This document shows, piece by piece, positions 35,255 to 43,866 of a stretch of DNA of 64,000 bases. The DNA lies in the NCBI GenBank assembly GCA_029261405.1, contig JAJDBK010000011.1, positions 124,001 through 188,000 on the forward strand, read 5' to 3'. Source of the stretch: Nitrospinaceae bacterium. Lineage in GTDB: Bacteria; Nitrospinota_A; UBA7883; JAJDBK01. Each line of letters opens with the position of its first letter. Position 1 is the stretch's first letter. The notes beneath the pieces were generated by a model, which did not search any database, had not been told where the DNA came from, and saw only the letters and a program-made list of their open reading frames with translations. Position numbers and translations under genes: made by a program.

Positions 35255-35524
35255 ATGAACATCAAGTTTTCCGAGGACTTGATTCCCCTTACCGATTTAA
35301 AGGTAAACCCCGGTCGAGTCGTCAAGCAGACAACCGAAGCGCATCGCCCTGTACTTCTGACAAATCGGGGACGAGGAGTCGCCGTACTCCAGTCGGTCAC
35401 CGATTTTGAGAAGGGGGAGGAGGAACGTGATTTTATGCGTGCGGTTATCGCTGGTTTAGCCGATCTCGACAACGGCGCGGAATTGTCGCTGAAGGATGCC
35501 AGGAAGCGGCTTGGCCTTAAATAG
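35255..35524 (+). CDS. Phd/YefM-family antitoxin
   Basis: 89 residues from the ATG at 35255, 5 bp after GGAGG; the GTG at 35249 overlaps the Shine-Dalgarno and is unlikely. The N-terminal DNA-binding fold is recognisable from FSEDLIPLTDLKVNPGRVVK, then RPVLLTNRGRGVAVLQSV. The C-terminal tail (GAELSLKDARKRLGL) is the part that wraps the toxin. It neutralises the ParE/RelE-type toxin encoded 21 bp downstream and probably represses its own promoter through the palindrome at 35222-35241. Confidence 0.92.
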   Translation: MNIKFSEDLIPLTDLKVNPGRVVKQTTEAHRPVLLTNRGRGVAVLQSVTDFEKGEEERDFMRAVIAGLADLDNGAELSLKDARKRLGLK

Positions 35525-35545
35525 CAGACACAACGCACGACCCTT

Positions 35546-35848
35546 ATGGAGATAACTTTTGCTGAGTCCGCAGTCGGCGACCTTGAAGATATTCGTGATT
35601 GGTACGCCGAGCAAGGTGTGCCGGATGTCGGTCTCCGTTTTGTTTCCGAAATATTTCAACAGGTCGAACACCTTATCCGCCATCCGGAGATAGGTAGAAT
35701 TATTCCTGAATTCGGACAAGCGTTTTTGCGTGAACTGATCCACCCACCTTTTCGTGTAGTATACAAACTCGATGCGAATGGCATTCGCGTTGTTCGTGTT
35801 TGCCGGAGTGAACGGCTTCTTCGCCTTCGCGTAGATACGAAGCTGTAA
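35546..35848 (+). CDS. RelE/ParE-family toxin
   Basis: 100 residues. The fold is typical: ITFAESAVGDLEDIRDWYAE, FQQVEHLIRHPEIGRIIPEF, LRELIHPPFRVVYKLDANGI and RVCRSERLL. The helical hairpin DLEDIRDWYAEQG and the RELIHPPFRVVYK strand match ParE/RelE toxins. Whether it cuts mRNA on ribosomes or poisons gyrase cannot be told. It is co-transcribed with the antitoxin. Confidence 0.92.
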   Translation: MEITFAESAVGDLEDIRDWYAEQGVPDVGLRFVSEIFQQVEHLIRHPEIGRIIPEFGQAFLRELIHPPFRVVYKLDANGIRVVRVCRSERLLRLRVDTKL

Positions 35849-35871
35849 CAGAAGATCCATGAATTATCCGG

Positions 35872-37188
35872 TTAGACTTTCTCCCGTTCTTCTCTTATAA
35901 CGGCTGTTTCGCCTGCTTTTGTCAGGCTGATTTTCATCATGATCGGGCCTGCGAGCTGGTTTACCGCCACCGCCGCCACAACCAGCGATGCGAGTTTCTC
36001 TCCGAAACCTGGGAACTGGCCTGAAACCATTACAGCAAAACCGAGGCTGACTCCGGCCTGGCTGATAAATCCGGGCCAGGCAAGTCTGCCGACATAACCA
36101 TCCTCGCCAGAGAGCCTGAGACCCCATATTGTGCCGAACCGTGTGCCAAGCATTCGAACAACCACAAACAGGGTCGCCAGGAACCACATCGACGACAACG
36201 CGCTAAAATCGAGTCCATGTCCCGCCAATGAGAAGAAGACCACGAATACCGGCAACGATCCGGTTTTAAGCCCTTCGATCAGTTTTTCCCCCTCTTTCGA
36301 GGCGTTCTCTATCAGGAACCCCGCCACGATGGAAGCCAACAGCGGCGCTGAATGGAAAAGCGAACAAACCTCCACCACCATAAACGTAGCGCCAAGGAGG
36401 AAAAGAGGGATATTATCGTCGGTGGCTTTCAGGTAAGCGACCACCACCATCGCTGTTATCGCTCCCACTATGAATGAGAGGCTGATCTCCGAAACGATCG
36501 CGACTATAAATCCCAGCCCCACACCATCGGCGTTTCCGACGAGAAGTTTCGCCGTGGCCAGCGCCAACCCGAAAGTCACGATTACAATGACATCCTTGAT
36601 TACGGTAACGCCGATTATGGTGTCTGCGACCGGTCCCTTTGAGCCTGTTTCGTTGATGACCGCAATGGCTGTGGCGGGAGAGTTGGCGGTGGCTATCACT
36701 CCCAGAAGAAGAGCCCCGGCGATTCCGGCTATGGTGGAGCCTGCGGATATTCCGGTAATAATCAACAACGGAATAAAGGTAAGGAATACGGGAAGAAATG
36801 CGGTAGCGCCCTGGATGATGGCGGTAACAAAAAGCGATTTCAGCCGATCCTTGAACCGGGAGATTTTCAGCTCACCCCCGGCTGAAAATGCAATAAGGGC
36901 CAAAGCCAGGTCGTCCACCAGTTTTAGTGGTATCACATCTTCACGAGTCACTATCTCAATCCCGAACGGTCCGGCCAACACTCCCGCCACGAGAAACCCG
37001 GTAATCATCGGGCCGTTTAGAAGTTTCGAGATTCTTCCCACCAGAAACGAAAAGAGCAACAGGAAACCGAGAGCCAACGCGCTATTGGCGAAAGGGGAGC
37101 TTACACCCGAATGCTCGCCCAGATCGTGGGTAAGAACCGTTACCGCAATAAGGGTTAGCAGTAGAAGAATCTTCCGAAGCAGGTTCAC
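35872..37188 (-). CDS. Cation:proton antiporter (CPA2), second of a pair
   Basis: 438 residues, about 12 hydrophobic helices and no RCK/TrkA-N domain. Family elements include GPMITGFLVAGVLAGPFGIE, LALIAFSAGGELKISRFKDR, the discontinuous-helix region GVIATANSPATAIAVINETG and the helix with the buried acidic residue, IGVTVIKDVIVIVTFGLALA. It should exchange Na+ or K+ for H+ across the inner membrane. It overlaps the other antiporter gene by 4 bp. Two adjacent, non-identical antiporter subunits suggest either a heterodimer or two related specificities. Confidence 0.88.
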   Translation of the reverse strand: MNLLRKILLLLTLIAVTVLTHDLGEHSGVSSPFANSALALGFLLLFSFLVGRISKLLNGPMITGFLVAGVLAGPFGIEIVTREDVIPLKLVDDLALALIAFSAGGELKISRFKDRLKSLFVTAIIQGATAFLPVFLTFIPLLIITGISAGSTIAGIAGALLLGVIATANSPATAIAVINETGSKGPVADTIIGVTVIKDVIVIVTFGLALATAKLLVGNADGVGLGFIVAIVSEISLSFIVGAITAMVVVAYLKATDDNIPLFLLGATFMVVEVCSLFHSAPLLASIVAGFLIENASKEGEKLIEGLKTGSLPVFVVFFSLAGHGLDFSALSSMWFLATLFVVVRMLGTRFGTIWGLRLSGEDGYVGRLAWPGFISQAGVSLGFAVMVSGQFPGFGEKLASLVVAAVAVNQLAGPIMMKISLTKAGETAVIREEREKV

Positions 37189-38396
37189 CGTTGATCCTCT
37201 GTTTTGGCCGGTGTCACGGTTTTCTGGATCAGGATCGGCGCCACTATCTCGTTTATTACTGTGGTAAGCACGATTACACCGAAGACGGCGCCAGACGTTT
37301 CACCCGGGAAGAGTATGACGTAGTTAAGCCCGATCGCCAGAGCCAGCGCCCCCTGCGCCCCCAGCGCAAGCCCCGCCAAGGGGGGCATTGTGTCGTTCTT
37401 GAGAAAGAGAGCCATGCCCGCCCTGATGGAACCGACTTTTAGAGCCAGCCTGCCGATTACCAGAATCAGGCTTACGATAAATACCGCTGGACCGGCGTAC
37501 CTCCACCACAACCCGGAAAGGATGAGCAGAATCACATAAAACGGTTTCTCCGTCGCATAAAGGAGCCGGAAAACCTGATCGTCGTGGGGCAAGGTGTTGG
37601 CCAGAACTATGCCAACCATAAGGCTCAAAAAGAGTGGCGACACGTTGATATAAAACGCCACACCCGATATAAAAACCAGGAAACCGAGAAATACGGTCAG
37701 ATTTTCTTCCCGGTTAAGTTTTTCCCTGCCGAAAAACCGGAATATACCAGCCATTCCCATCGACATGAGCAGTGAGTAGGAGAGAAATTTTATTCCACGG
37801 TCAACATCGAAGCTTTTATCATCGCCTGTAGAAAAAAAGCAGAAGACCAGACCTACCGCGATCAACGCCGGCGCCAGATCAAGGTTTGCGATAAGGGTGA
37901 GTTTTCGCAGAAGTCCGCTTTTTGAACGGTGGAACCGTGGCGCCATGACACTCAATATAGTGGGGGAGGAGATGGCGCCTGCGGCGGCCACCATCATTCC
38001 GGCCGTGATAGTTTCGCTCGACCCGATACCCAGGAACGCCACAGAAAAGAGCGCAAACATGGCAAACAGCCCCATCCCGGTAACAACAGCTTGAAAAATG
38101 GTCAGTTTTATCATCGCCGGATCGACCTTCAGCAGGTCCCTGTATCTAAGCTGTATTCCGAAGATAAGTCCGGCCCATCCCAGACCCATAGCGAGGAAAG
38201 GATTCAACTGGACAAGAAGGTCTTTTGATACGAGGTCAAAACCGAGAGGGCCGACCACAATTCCGATAAGGATGAACTCCCATCCCGTCAGAAAGATGTC
38301 ACGGAAAACCGCCGGGAGAATTTCTTTGGCGAAAGCGAGCCGTCCGCCGATGAACCCCAGGGTAACCAGCAGGATGACCGCCCAGACAGGTTCCAT
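37185..38396 (-). CDS. Cation:proton antiporter (CPA2), first of a pair
   Basis: 403 residues, about 12 hydrophobic helices (FILIGIVVGPLGFDLVSKDL, WAGLIFGIQLRYRDLLKVDP, AAAGAISSPTILSVMAPRF, LIANLDLAPALIAVGLVFCF). The conserved acidic residue is in ANLDLAP, and the short helix break in AAGAISSPT is as in CPA2 exchangers. No cytoplasmic regulatory domain is attached, so control may come from the PII-like protein encoded just upstream (13 bp). Its stop overlaps the second antiporter start by 4 bp. It differs clearly from its partner, so the pair is not a recent duplication. Confidence 0.87.
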   Translation of the reverse strand: MEPVWAVILLVTLGFIGGRLAFAKEILPAVFRDIFLTGWEFILIGIVVGPLGFDLVSKDLLVQLNPFLAMGLGWAGLIFGIQLRYRDLLKVDPAMIKLTIFQAVVTGMGLFAMFALFSVAFLGIGSSETITAGMMVAAAGAISSPTILSVMAPRFHRSKSGLLRKLTLIANLDLAPALIAVGLVFCFFSTGDDKSFDVDRGIKFLSYSLLMSMGMAGIFRFFGREKLNREENLTVFLGFLVFISGVAFYINVSPLFLSLMVGIVLANTLPHDDQVFRLLYATEKPFYVILLILSGLWWRYAGPAVFIVSLILVIGRLALKVGSIRAGMALFLKNDTMPPLAGLALGAQGALALAIGLNYVILFPGETSGAVFGVIVLTTVINEIVAPILIQKTVTPAKTEDQR

Positions 38397-38409
38397 TATC
38401 GACTATGTT

Positions 38410-38757
38410 TTACAGAACTTCAGTGGCAAGCCCCCTGACCCGGTTGACGGGCAGGGTGAAAATGATCCCGGAGGATGGTTCCGTGAAGGATGTGTAGATA
38501 TCCTCAATGATCTCTATGGCCGGATCGACGAGGTCGGCCTCCATGACAGAAAAAATAGTTACGTTCGACTCTCTTGCGCCGGTGAACATCTTTGTAAAAC
38601 CTGCGAAAATCGGGATATCCTGGGAAATGATCTTACCCATACCTTTGGTGTCGATGATGGTACAACCTGTCACGCCAATTTCGAGCAGTCCAGCGAGAAC
38701 ATCCTCCACCGCCTCTGGTTTGTTTATAACACAGATAAACAGTTCCTTATCCGACAT
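38410..38757 (-). CDS. PII-like regulatory protein
   Basis: 115 residues: KELFICVINKPEAVEDVLAG, LEIGVTGCTIIDTKGMGKII, VTIFSVMEADLVDPAIEIIE and SSGIIFTLPVNRVRGL. The beta-alpha-beta repeat with a central glycine-rich loop (DTKGMGKI) matches the PII/CutA ferredoxin-like fold used by PII-like sensors. It lacks the GlnB T-loop uridylylation tyrosine context. PII-like proteins such as SbtB bind nucleotides and regulate neighbouring membrane transporters, so it probably gates the antiporters downstream. The ligand is unknown. Confidence 0.75.
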   Translation of the reverse strand: MSDKELFICVINKPEAVEDVLAGLLEIGVTGCTIIDTKGMGKIISQDIPIFAGFTKMFTGARESNVTIFSVMEADLVDPAIEIIEDIYTSFTEPSSGIIFTLPVNRVRGLATEVL

Positions 38758-38762
38758 GAAAA

Positions 38763-39227
38763 TCAGTCGTTTTCAAGGTCGCGGATAAGTTGATACGCCT
38801 CTGCCCGGGATTTAGAGTTAATCAGTTGCTCAACGGTATCGACCTGCTTGCAGACCCGCACTATGGCCGCCAGAAGACGGAGATGGGTTCTCGGAGAACG
38901 TTCGGAGCCGATAATCATGAACACAAGGTTAACCGGCTCTCCGTCGAGAGCGTCGTACTCCACACCATCAGGTATCTGCCCCAGGACGATCAACATGTCG
39001 TCGATCTTCTCGCCGGAGGCGTGTGGAATGGCGACATGTCCGCCAATGCCTGTGGAACTCAAGGCTTCCCGTTCCAGCAGTTTGGTGACAAGAGCGTCCC
39101 GTCGGGAAGGTTCTATCCGTCCGGCCTCTATCAGGTGATCGACCATCTGCTCACAGACCTGGGCCTTATCGTCGCAAGACATGCCGACCATAGCCAGGTC
39201 TTCGGTGAGGTAGTCACAGATACGCAT
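38763..39227 (-). CDS. PTS EIIA domain protein (PtsN-like)
   Basis: 154 residues, a single EIIA-Fru/Ntr domain: LLEREALSSTGIGGHVAIPH with phospho-acceptor His69, then VNLVFMIIGSERSPRTHLRL. No sugar-specific IIB or IIC domain is nearby. Proteins of this type act as regulators. E. coli PtsN controls potassium transport, so a role controlling the ion antiporters in the same operon fits. It is the first gene of the operon, 5 bp before the PII-like gene. Confidence 0.9.
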   Translation of the reverse strand: MRICDYLTEDLAMVGMSCDDKAQVCEQMVDHLIEAGRIEPSRRDALVTKLLEREALSSTGIGGHVAIPHASGEKIDDMLIVLGQIPDGVEYDALDGEPVNLVFMIIGSERSPRTHLRLLAAIVRVCKQVDTVEQLINSKSRAEAYQLIRDLEND

Positions 39228-39310
39228 ATAGATATATCCAGATTTGTCCGGGAACGGATTTTCCGGAATCTTTCCGTCTGACCCCGATTATTCGTTTCTA
39301 TCTTTTGTTT

Positions 39311-39395
39311 TGGTGCCCTGGTCCGGAGTCGAACCGGAACGGGTCTCCCCACCACCCCCTCAAGATGGCGTGTCTACCAATTCCACCACCAGGGC
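39311..39395 (-). tRNA. tRNA-Leu (GAG)
   Basis: On the - strand the 7-bp acceptor stem GCCCTGG/CCAGGGC, discriminator A and encoded CCA are present. The T arm TCCGG-TTCGACT-CCGGA, the D region AATTGGTAGACACG and a long variable arm of the leucine class are clear. The anticodon loop TTGAGGG gives GAG. It lies about 115 bp downstream of dnaE on the same strand. Confidence 0.95.
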
Positions 39396-39399
39396 AAAA

Positions 39400-39420
39400 C
39401 CGGGTCAATACCCGGACTAT
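39400..39420 (-). terminator. Short hairpin between dnaE and tRNA-Leu
   Basis: CCGGGT (39400-39405) and ACCCGG (39410-39415) enclose a 4-base loop. On the - strand TTTT follows directly, so it could terminate dnaE transcription weakly, or be a processing site just before the tRNA. Confidence 0.35.
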
Positions 39421-39510
39421 CAGCTTTTAAGCCGCCAAAACAGAAAGGTGATTCTACACACCACGCAAGGTTACGTCTATCAAAAAAAACTCTGATCCGA
39501 ATCATCCCGG

Positions 39511-42500
39511 TTATTCCAGAAGGATGGTCCGCTCACCTAACAAGGTCTCCACTTCCTGCACAAGTTCGTCTCCGGCGATTACCTTGTTGCTGTTGGACCT
39601 CATTACAAGCTCCCCTTTTCCGGGAATCGTGAACTGGATCAGGACCGGGCTTGCTCCCTGGTATTTTTCGAAAATCGTTTTTAATTCCTCCAGGGTCTCC
39701 TTCTCGAGACCGGTGGTGGTAACCTTTAGCCTTACAGCGTTCGTGAACTTCTCCTTGGCCTGAGAGAAGGTCATGATCTCTTTGGCGATAACGCTTGCGC
39801 CCTTCTCTTCGTCCACATCGATGTCGCCGACGATAAAAATCGGGTCTTCGCTCTCCACAAGCTCCACATGTTTCTGGTATACGTCGGGCCAGATGATGAC
39901 TTCGACCGCGCCTGCAAGGTCTTCCACCGTAAGCCTTGCCATCGTATCCCCTTTTTTTGTTCTCAGGTTTCTGCGGGCCATGATAATTCCGCCAAAACGG
40001 ACTTCGGTTTTTGTTTTGAAAGAGTCGATGGCGGATGTGTCGCAGGTGGCCAGGAGACGCAGTTCCCGTGTGTATTCATTCAGGGGGTGTCCCGATATAT
40101 AAAATCCCAGAGCTTGTTTTTCGTTATGGAGGCGTTCCTTTTCGGGCCACTCCCGCATTGTTCCACCGTTTACGGGGGATGAGCGTTCCGGCTCCCCCGA
40201 TTGCAAAACTCCGAAAATGTCGGTCTGTCCGATGGCCCTGTCACGCTGGGTCTTCTGACCTGCGGAGAGGGCGCTCTCCACCGACTCGAACAGTACCGCC
40301 CTCGGTGTTCCCAGGGAGTCGAATGCGCCGCACTTCACCAGAGCTTCCGCTACCCTGCGGTTGATGGAAGACGCCTCCACCCGTTCAGTAAAGTCGTTAA
40401 GGGAGTTGAATGTCTTCTCATCCCGTGTGGAGATAATCGACTCCACCGACGACACTCCAATTCCTTTTACCGCCGAAAGACCGAAACGGACCTTCCCTTC
40501 CCGGACCGTGAAATCGCCCATCGATTCGTTTACATCGGGCGGAAGAACTTCGATGTCAAGATCCCCGCACTCCTGGATATACCTGATAACCTTGTCGGAG
40601 TTGTCCATCTCCGAGCTTATGAGGGCGGCCATAAACTCTGGTGTGTAGTGAGCCTTAAGGTAGGCCGTCTGATAGGAGAGGAGGGCGTAACAGGCCGAAT
40701 GGGACTTGTTGAATCCGTATTCACCGAATTTTTCGATATTCGACCATAACTCGGTCACCTTTTCACGTTTATGCCCCTTTTTTACAGCCCCTTCCACGAA
40801 CGACTCCCGCAGGTTGTCCATGATCTCCTGATTCTTTTTACCCATAGCCTTCCGGAGAGAGTCGGCCTGTCCCATGGAGAACCCGGAGAGAACGTTGGCG
40901 ATCTTCATCACCTGTTCCTGGTAGACGATAACCCCGTAGGTTTCGCTCAGAAGCTCTTTTAACACCATAAAGTCGTAGGTGACTTTTTCGTGTCCATGTT
41001 TACGTTTCACATACTGGTCGGCCATGCCGGAGTTTATGGGGCCGGGGCGAAAAAGGGCGACCAACGCGATAATGTCATGAAAATTTGTCGGTTTCATCTT
41101 TCGGATCAGGTCTCGCATCCCGCTCGACTCAAGCTGGAAAATTCCCAGGGTTCTGGCATTTCCAAGAAGGGTAAAAGTCTTTTTGTCGTCGAGTGAAATC
41201 TTGCCGATATCGAAATCAGGGTCTGCCGATCCGCGAATCCTTTTTACCGCGTTATCGATTACCGTCAATGTCCGCAGTCCCAGAAAATCCATTTTCAGCA
41301 GACCGAGACCCTCCACATCCCCCATGGGGAACTGGGTGGTGACATCTTCTGACCCGCCTGTGGTAAATAGAGGCATGAAATCGGTCAGAGGTGTGGGGCT
41401 TATGACAACTCCCGCGGCGTGGGTGGAGGCGTGTCTGCAGGTTCCCTCCAGCGCCGAGGAGATCTCTATCAGCCTGGTTATCTCCTTCTCTTCCTTGACC
41501 ATTTTTGCAAGGCGTGGCTCCACTTCGAGCGCTTTTGCGATGGTCATATTCAGGTCGGCTGGAATAAGTTTGGCGATTCTGTCGGCTGTCGAATAGGGGA
41601 TAGCCATGGTGCGGGCCACATCCCGAACCACGGCTTTGGCTTTCATGGTGCCGAAGGTTATTATCTGGGCGACCCGATGTTCGCCATCAGCGCCTTCGTA
41701 CCGATCCTTAACGTAATCGATCACCTCACCACGCCGGTCCATGCAGAAATCGATATCTATGTCGGGCATTGATATTCTTTCCGGGTTTAGGAACCGCTCG
41801 AATATCAGCCCGTATTCTATCGGGTCCATATCGGTTATGCCCAGCGCGTAAGCGACCATGGAACCGGCGGCGGAGCCTCTGCCGGGACCGACGGGAATAT
41901 CGTGATCTCTGGCGTATTTAATGAAATCCCATGTAATCAGAAAGTACCCGGAAAAGCCCATCTTCCGGATAATCTCAAGCTCCATTTGCAGACGATCATT
42001 ATATTCGCTTCTTTTCTCCTGACGTGGGAAACCACCCCTCTTTTGCGCTTCGATAAATCGAAGTTCAAGATCGTGGGAGGCTCGCTGTTCCAGGTAATCG
42101 TCGATATTCGTATCGGGTGGGGTCGGAAACTGCGGCAGATGATAACTTCCCTGATCGAAAGTGAATCCGATCATCTCTGATATAGCGACGGTATTTGAGA
42201 TCGACTCCGGTATTTCGCCGAACAGTTTTTTCATCTCCTGCGGTGATTTTACATAGAACTGGTCTCCGTGATATCTCAGCCTGCGTTCGTCGCTTACAAG
42301 CTTGCCAGTCCCGATGCAGAGCAGAACGTCGTGAGCGTCGGCGTCGGCCTGAGTGAGGTAGTGCGCGTCGTTAGTGGCCACGAGGGGAAGGGAGGTGTCT
42401 TTTGCGAGACGAACCATCTCCTTTACGACCAGTTGTTGTTCTTTTATGCCGTGATCCTGAATCTCCAGGTAGAACCGGCCCGGGAAAATCTCACTGTAAC

Positions 42501-43011
42501 TGAGGGCGGCGGCTTTCCCCTCTTCATATTTACCCGCTGACAAGTAGCTGGCCACCTCTCCGTGCAGACAGGCGGATAACGCAATCAGCCCCTCACTGTG
42601 AGCGGCTAGTAACTCCTTGTCGATCCTCGGTTTGTAATAGAATCCTTCCGTATACCCTTTGGAGACCAGAGTGCAGAGGTTTTTGTAACCTTTGCTATTC
42701 TGGGCGAGCAGGACAAGGTGGTAATATCGTTCACCGTAACCATCGGTGGCGCCTGCGCTCTTTTCAAACCTCGAACCGGGTGAGACGTAGAGTTCGCAAC
42801 CGATAATGGGAAGAACCCCTGCGGCCACAGCTTTTCTGTGAAACTCGACCGCGCCAAACATCGCCCCGTGATCGGTAATGGCCACGGCTGGCATCTTGAA
42901 TTCCCGAACCCGCTTTATCAGCGGATCGATCTTTATGGCGCCGTCGAGAAGGCTGTATTGGGTGTGAAGATGCAGATGGACAAAATCGCTATGTTCCAAG
43001 GATAGATCCAC
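39511..43011 (-). CDS. dnaE: DNA polymerase III alpha subunit
   Basis: 1166 residues, the usual size of DnaE1. It starts with a PHP domain (FVHLHLHTQYSLLDGAIKID, VAITDHGAMFGAVEF). The polymerase core contains VGPGRGSAAGSMVAYALGIT and the catalytic acidic motif PDIDIDFCMDRRGEVIDYV. Downstream are the GFSMGQADSLRKAMGKK and EYGFNKSHSACYALLSYQTA elements, a helix-hairpin-helix region, and a C-terminal OB fold (EVRFGGIIMARRNLRTKKGD). It is the replicative polymerase. A zinc-ribbon gene precedes it on the same strand. Confidence 0.98.
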   Translation of the reverse strand: MDLSLEHSDFVHLHLHTQYSLLDGAIKIDPLIKRVREFKMPAVAITDHGAMFGAVEFHRKAVAAGVLPIIGCELYVSPGSRFEKSAGATDGYGERYYHLVLLAQNSKGYKNLCTLVSKGYTEGFYYKPRIDKELLAAHSEGLIALSACLHGEVASYLSAGKYEEGKAAALSYSEIFPGRFYLEIQDHGIKEQQLVVKEMVRLAKDTSLPLVATNDAHYLTQADADAHDVLLCIGTGKLVSDERRLRYHGDQFYVKSPQEMKKLFGEIPESISNTVAISEMIGFTFDQGSYHLPQFPTPPDTNIDDYLEQRASHDLELRFIEAQKRGGFPRQEKRSEYNDRLQMELEIIRKMGFSGYFLITWDFIKYARDHDIPVGPGRGSAAGSMVAYALGITDMDPIEYGLIFERFLNPERISMPDIDIDFCMDRRGEVIDYVKDRYEGADGEHRVAQIITFGTMKAKAVVRDVARTMAIPYSTADRIAKLIPADLNMTIAKALEVEPRLAKMVKEEKEITRLIEISSALEGTCRHASTHAAGVVISPTPLTDFMPLFTTGGSEDVTTQFPMGDVEGLGLLKMDFLGLRTLTVIDNAVKRIRGSADPDFDIGKISLDDKKTFTLLGNARTLGIFQLESSGMRDLIRKMKPTNFHDIIALVALFRPGPINSGMADQYVKRKHGHEKVTYDFMVLKELLSETYGVIVYQEQVMKIANVLSGFSMGQADSLRKAMGKKNQEIMDNLRESFVEGAVKKGHKREKVTELWSNIEKFGEYGFNKSHSACYALLSYQTAYLKAHYTPEFMAALISSEMDNSDKVIRYIQECGDLDIEVLPPDVNESMGDFTVREGKVRFGLSAVKGIGVSSVESIISTRDEKTFNSLNDFTERVEASSINRRVAEALVKCGAFDSLGTPRAVLFESVESALSAGQKTQRDRAIGQTDIFGVLQSGEPERSSPVNGGTMREWPEKERLHNEKQALGFYISGHPLNEYTRELRLLATCDTSAIDSFKTKTEVRFGGIIMARRNLRTKKGDTMARLTVEDLAGAVEVIIWPDVYQKHVELVESEDPIFIVGDIDVDEEKGASVIAKEIMTFSQAKEKFTNAVRLKVTTTGLEKETLEELKTIFEKYQGASPVLIQFTIPGKGELVMRSNSNKVIAGDELVQEVETLLGERTILLE

Positions 43012-43090
43012 CTATTCTCAAGGCCCGGGGCGCTTGACTGGGGGCCCCGGACGCTATTCGTGACACCTGGTCTAACAGGATATAAAAAAA

Positions 43091-43104
43091 GAGCGTACAG
43101 GCTC
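43091..43104 (-). terminator. Weak terminator-like hairpin after the zinc-ribbon gene
   Basis: GAGC-GTACAG-GCTC followed on the - strand by seven T (43084-43090 as A on +). The stem is only 4-5 bp, so efficiency is doubtful and readthrough into dnaE is expected. Confidence 0.3.
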
Positions 43105-43110
43105 CCAGGG

Positions 43111-43404
43111 TCAATAATCCTCGTCCGGTACGCTGTCCACTATCAGCCTCTCCTCATCCGCTTTGAATCCCTCTTCACCTTCGGTTACCGGGAATGTTTC
43201 CTCCCCCAATTCTCCTGAAGCTTCGGTATCGGAATCGAAATCGCCCTCCAGCATCTGTTTCGCTGGTTTTTTGAGGGGTTTCTTAGGCGCCTTCCTCTGG
43301 TTCGCACCGCACTTGGGACACAACGGTTTCGGCTTGTTCATGTTGTAGAACTTGGTTCCACACTCGAAGCAGGAGTACTTTTCTCCATATATTGGATGGC
43401 TCAT
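43111..43404 (-). CDS. FYDLN-type zinc-ribbon protein
   Basis: 97 residues. The N-terminus reads GEKYSCFECGTKFYNMNKPK and PLCPKCGANQRKAP: two CxxC pairs around the FYxxN element that names the small FYDLN-acid family. A basic stretch (KKPLKKPAKQ) follows, and then a strongly acidic tail (DSDTEASGELGEETFPVTEG). This order is characteristic of the family, whose function is not established. It is encoded about 100 bp upstream of dnaE on the same strand. Confidence 0.85.
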   Translation of the reverse strand: MSHPIYGEKYSCFECGTKFYNMNKPKPLCPKCGANQRKAPKKPLKKPAKQMLEGDFDSDTEASGELGEETFPVTEGEEGFKADEERLIVDSVPDEDY

Positions 43405-43504
43405 GACAGTCTCAAGTATCGCCCTTATTAGTCAGTTTGAAGATTAATGGGGAATATCAATACCTGAATGGCGCGAAAATAACAACAATTATTTACGTTT
43501 AACT

Positions 43505-43547
43505 GGCAGTTTGAGCCAAAAACAAGCCGATATAGGCTCAAATTGCC
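43505..43547. other. Hairpin with 13-bp arms in the dnaE-guaA interval
   Basis: GGCAGTTTGAGCC (43505-43517) and GGCTCAAATTGCC (43535-43547) pair with one mismatch (G-T) around 17 bases. It lies just downstream of the small lipoprotein frame on the - strand but lacks a T-run, so it may stabilise the transcript end rather than terminate strongly. Confidence 0.5.
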
Positions 43548-43564
43548 CGGTTTACAAGGAAATA

Positions 43565-43744
43565 TCATGGGGTGACCACATGAACTATGCTATTACCGCT
43601 GTCGTTACTTTCACTGTTGTTACCACTCTCACTACCGGAGTTACTGCTTCCGGAGCCGCAACCTGTGGTAACTGTCAAAAAAAGAAATAACAACAGCCCA
43701 AATGAAATTTTGTTTATGATGAAATCTCCCTTAATGGCCCCCAT
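43565..43744 (-). CDS. Small putative lipoprotein (59 aa)
   Basis: From the ATG at 43744 the frame gives a short basic N-terminus, the hydrophobic core FGLLLFLFLTVTTGC with lipobox Cys29, and a Ser/Gly/Asn-rich tail (SGSSNSGSESGNN) ending VHVVTP. GGGAG lies inside the frame, 8 bases before an ATA codon, so the ATG start is not certain. The layout is that of a very small lipid-anchored protein with a flexible tail. It is the only plausible gene in the 460-bp gap between the zinc-ribbon gene and guaA. Function unknown. Confidence 0.5.
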   Translation of the reverse strand: MGAIKGDFIINKISFGLLLFLFLTVTTGCGSGSSNSGSESGNNSESNDSGNSIVHVVTP

Positions 43745-43866
43745 TGATGAAGATATTTAATTCTCGCACGGTTCTACAGAGCCTGAAAGGACATGTGACC
43801 AGCCTGGAGAAGGTCTCCGGACACGATAATCGGGGATGGAGGGGCAAGAGACTTCCGGGAAAGTGG

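Noticed and set aside
39244-39495. An 83-aa + strand frame containing VPWSGVEPERV
   Set aside because: It is antisense to tRNA-Leu (39311-39395), another common false call.
43579-43689. A 36-codon + strand frame (MNYAITAVVTF...CGNCQKKK) with a purine-rich site before it
   Set aside because: It lies opposite the small lipoprotein frame, whose signal peptide, lipobox and Ser/Asn tail are the better explanation; the + frame has no recognisable layout.
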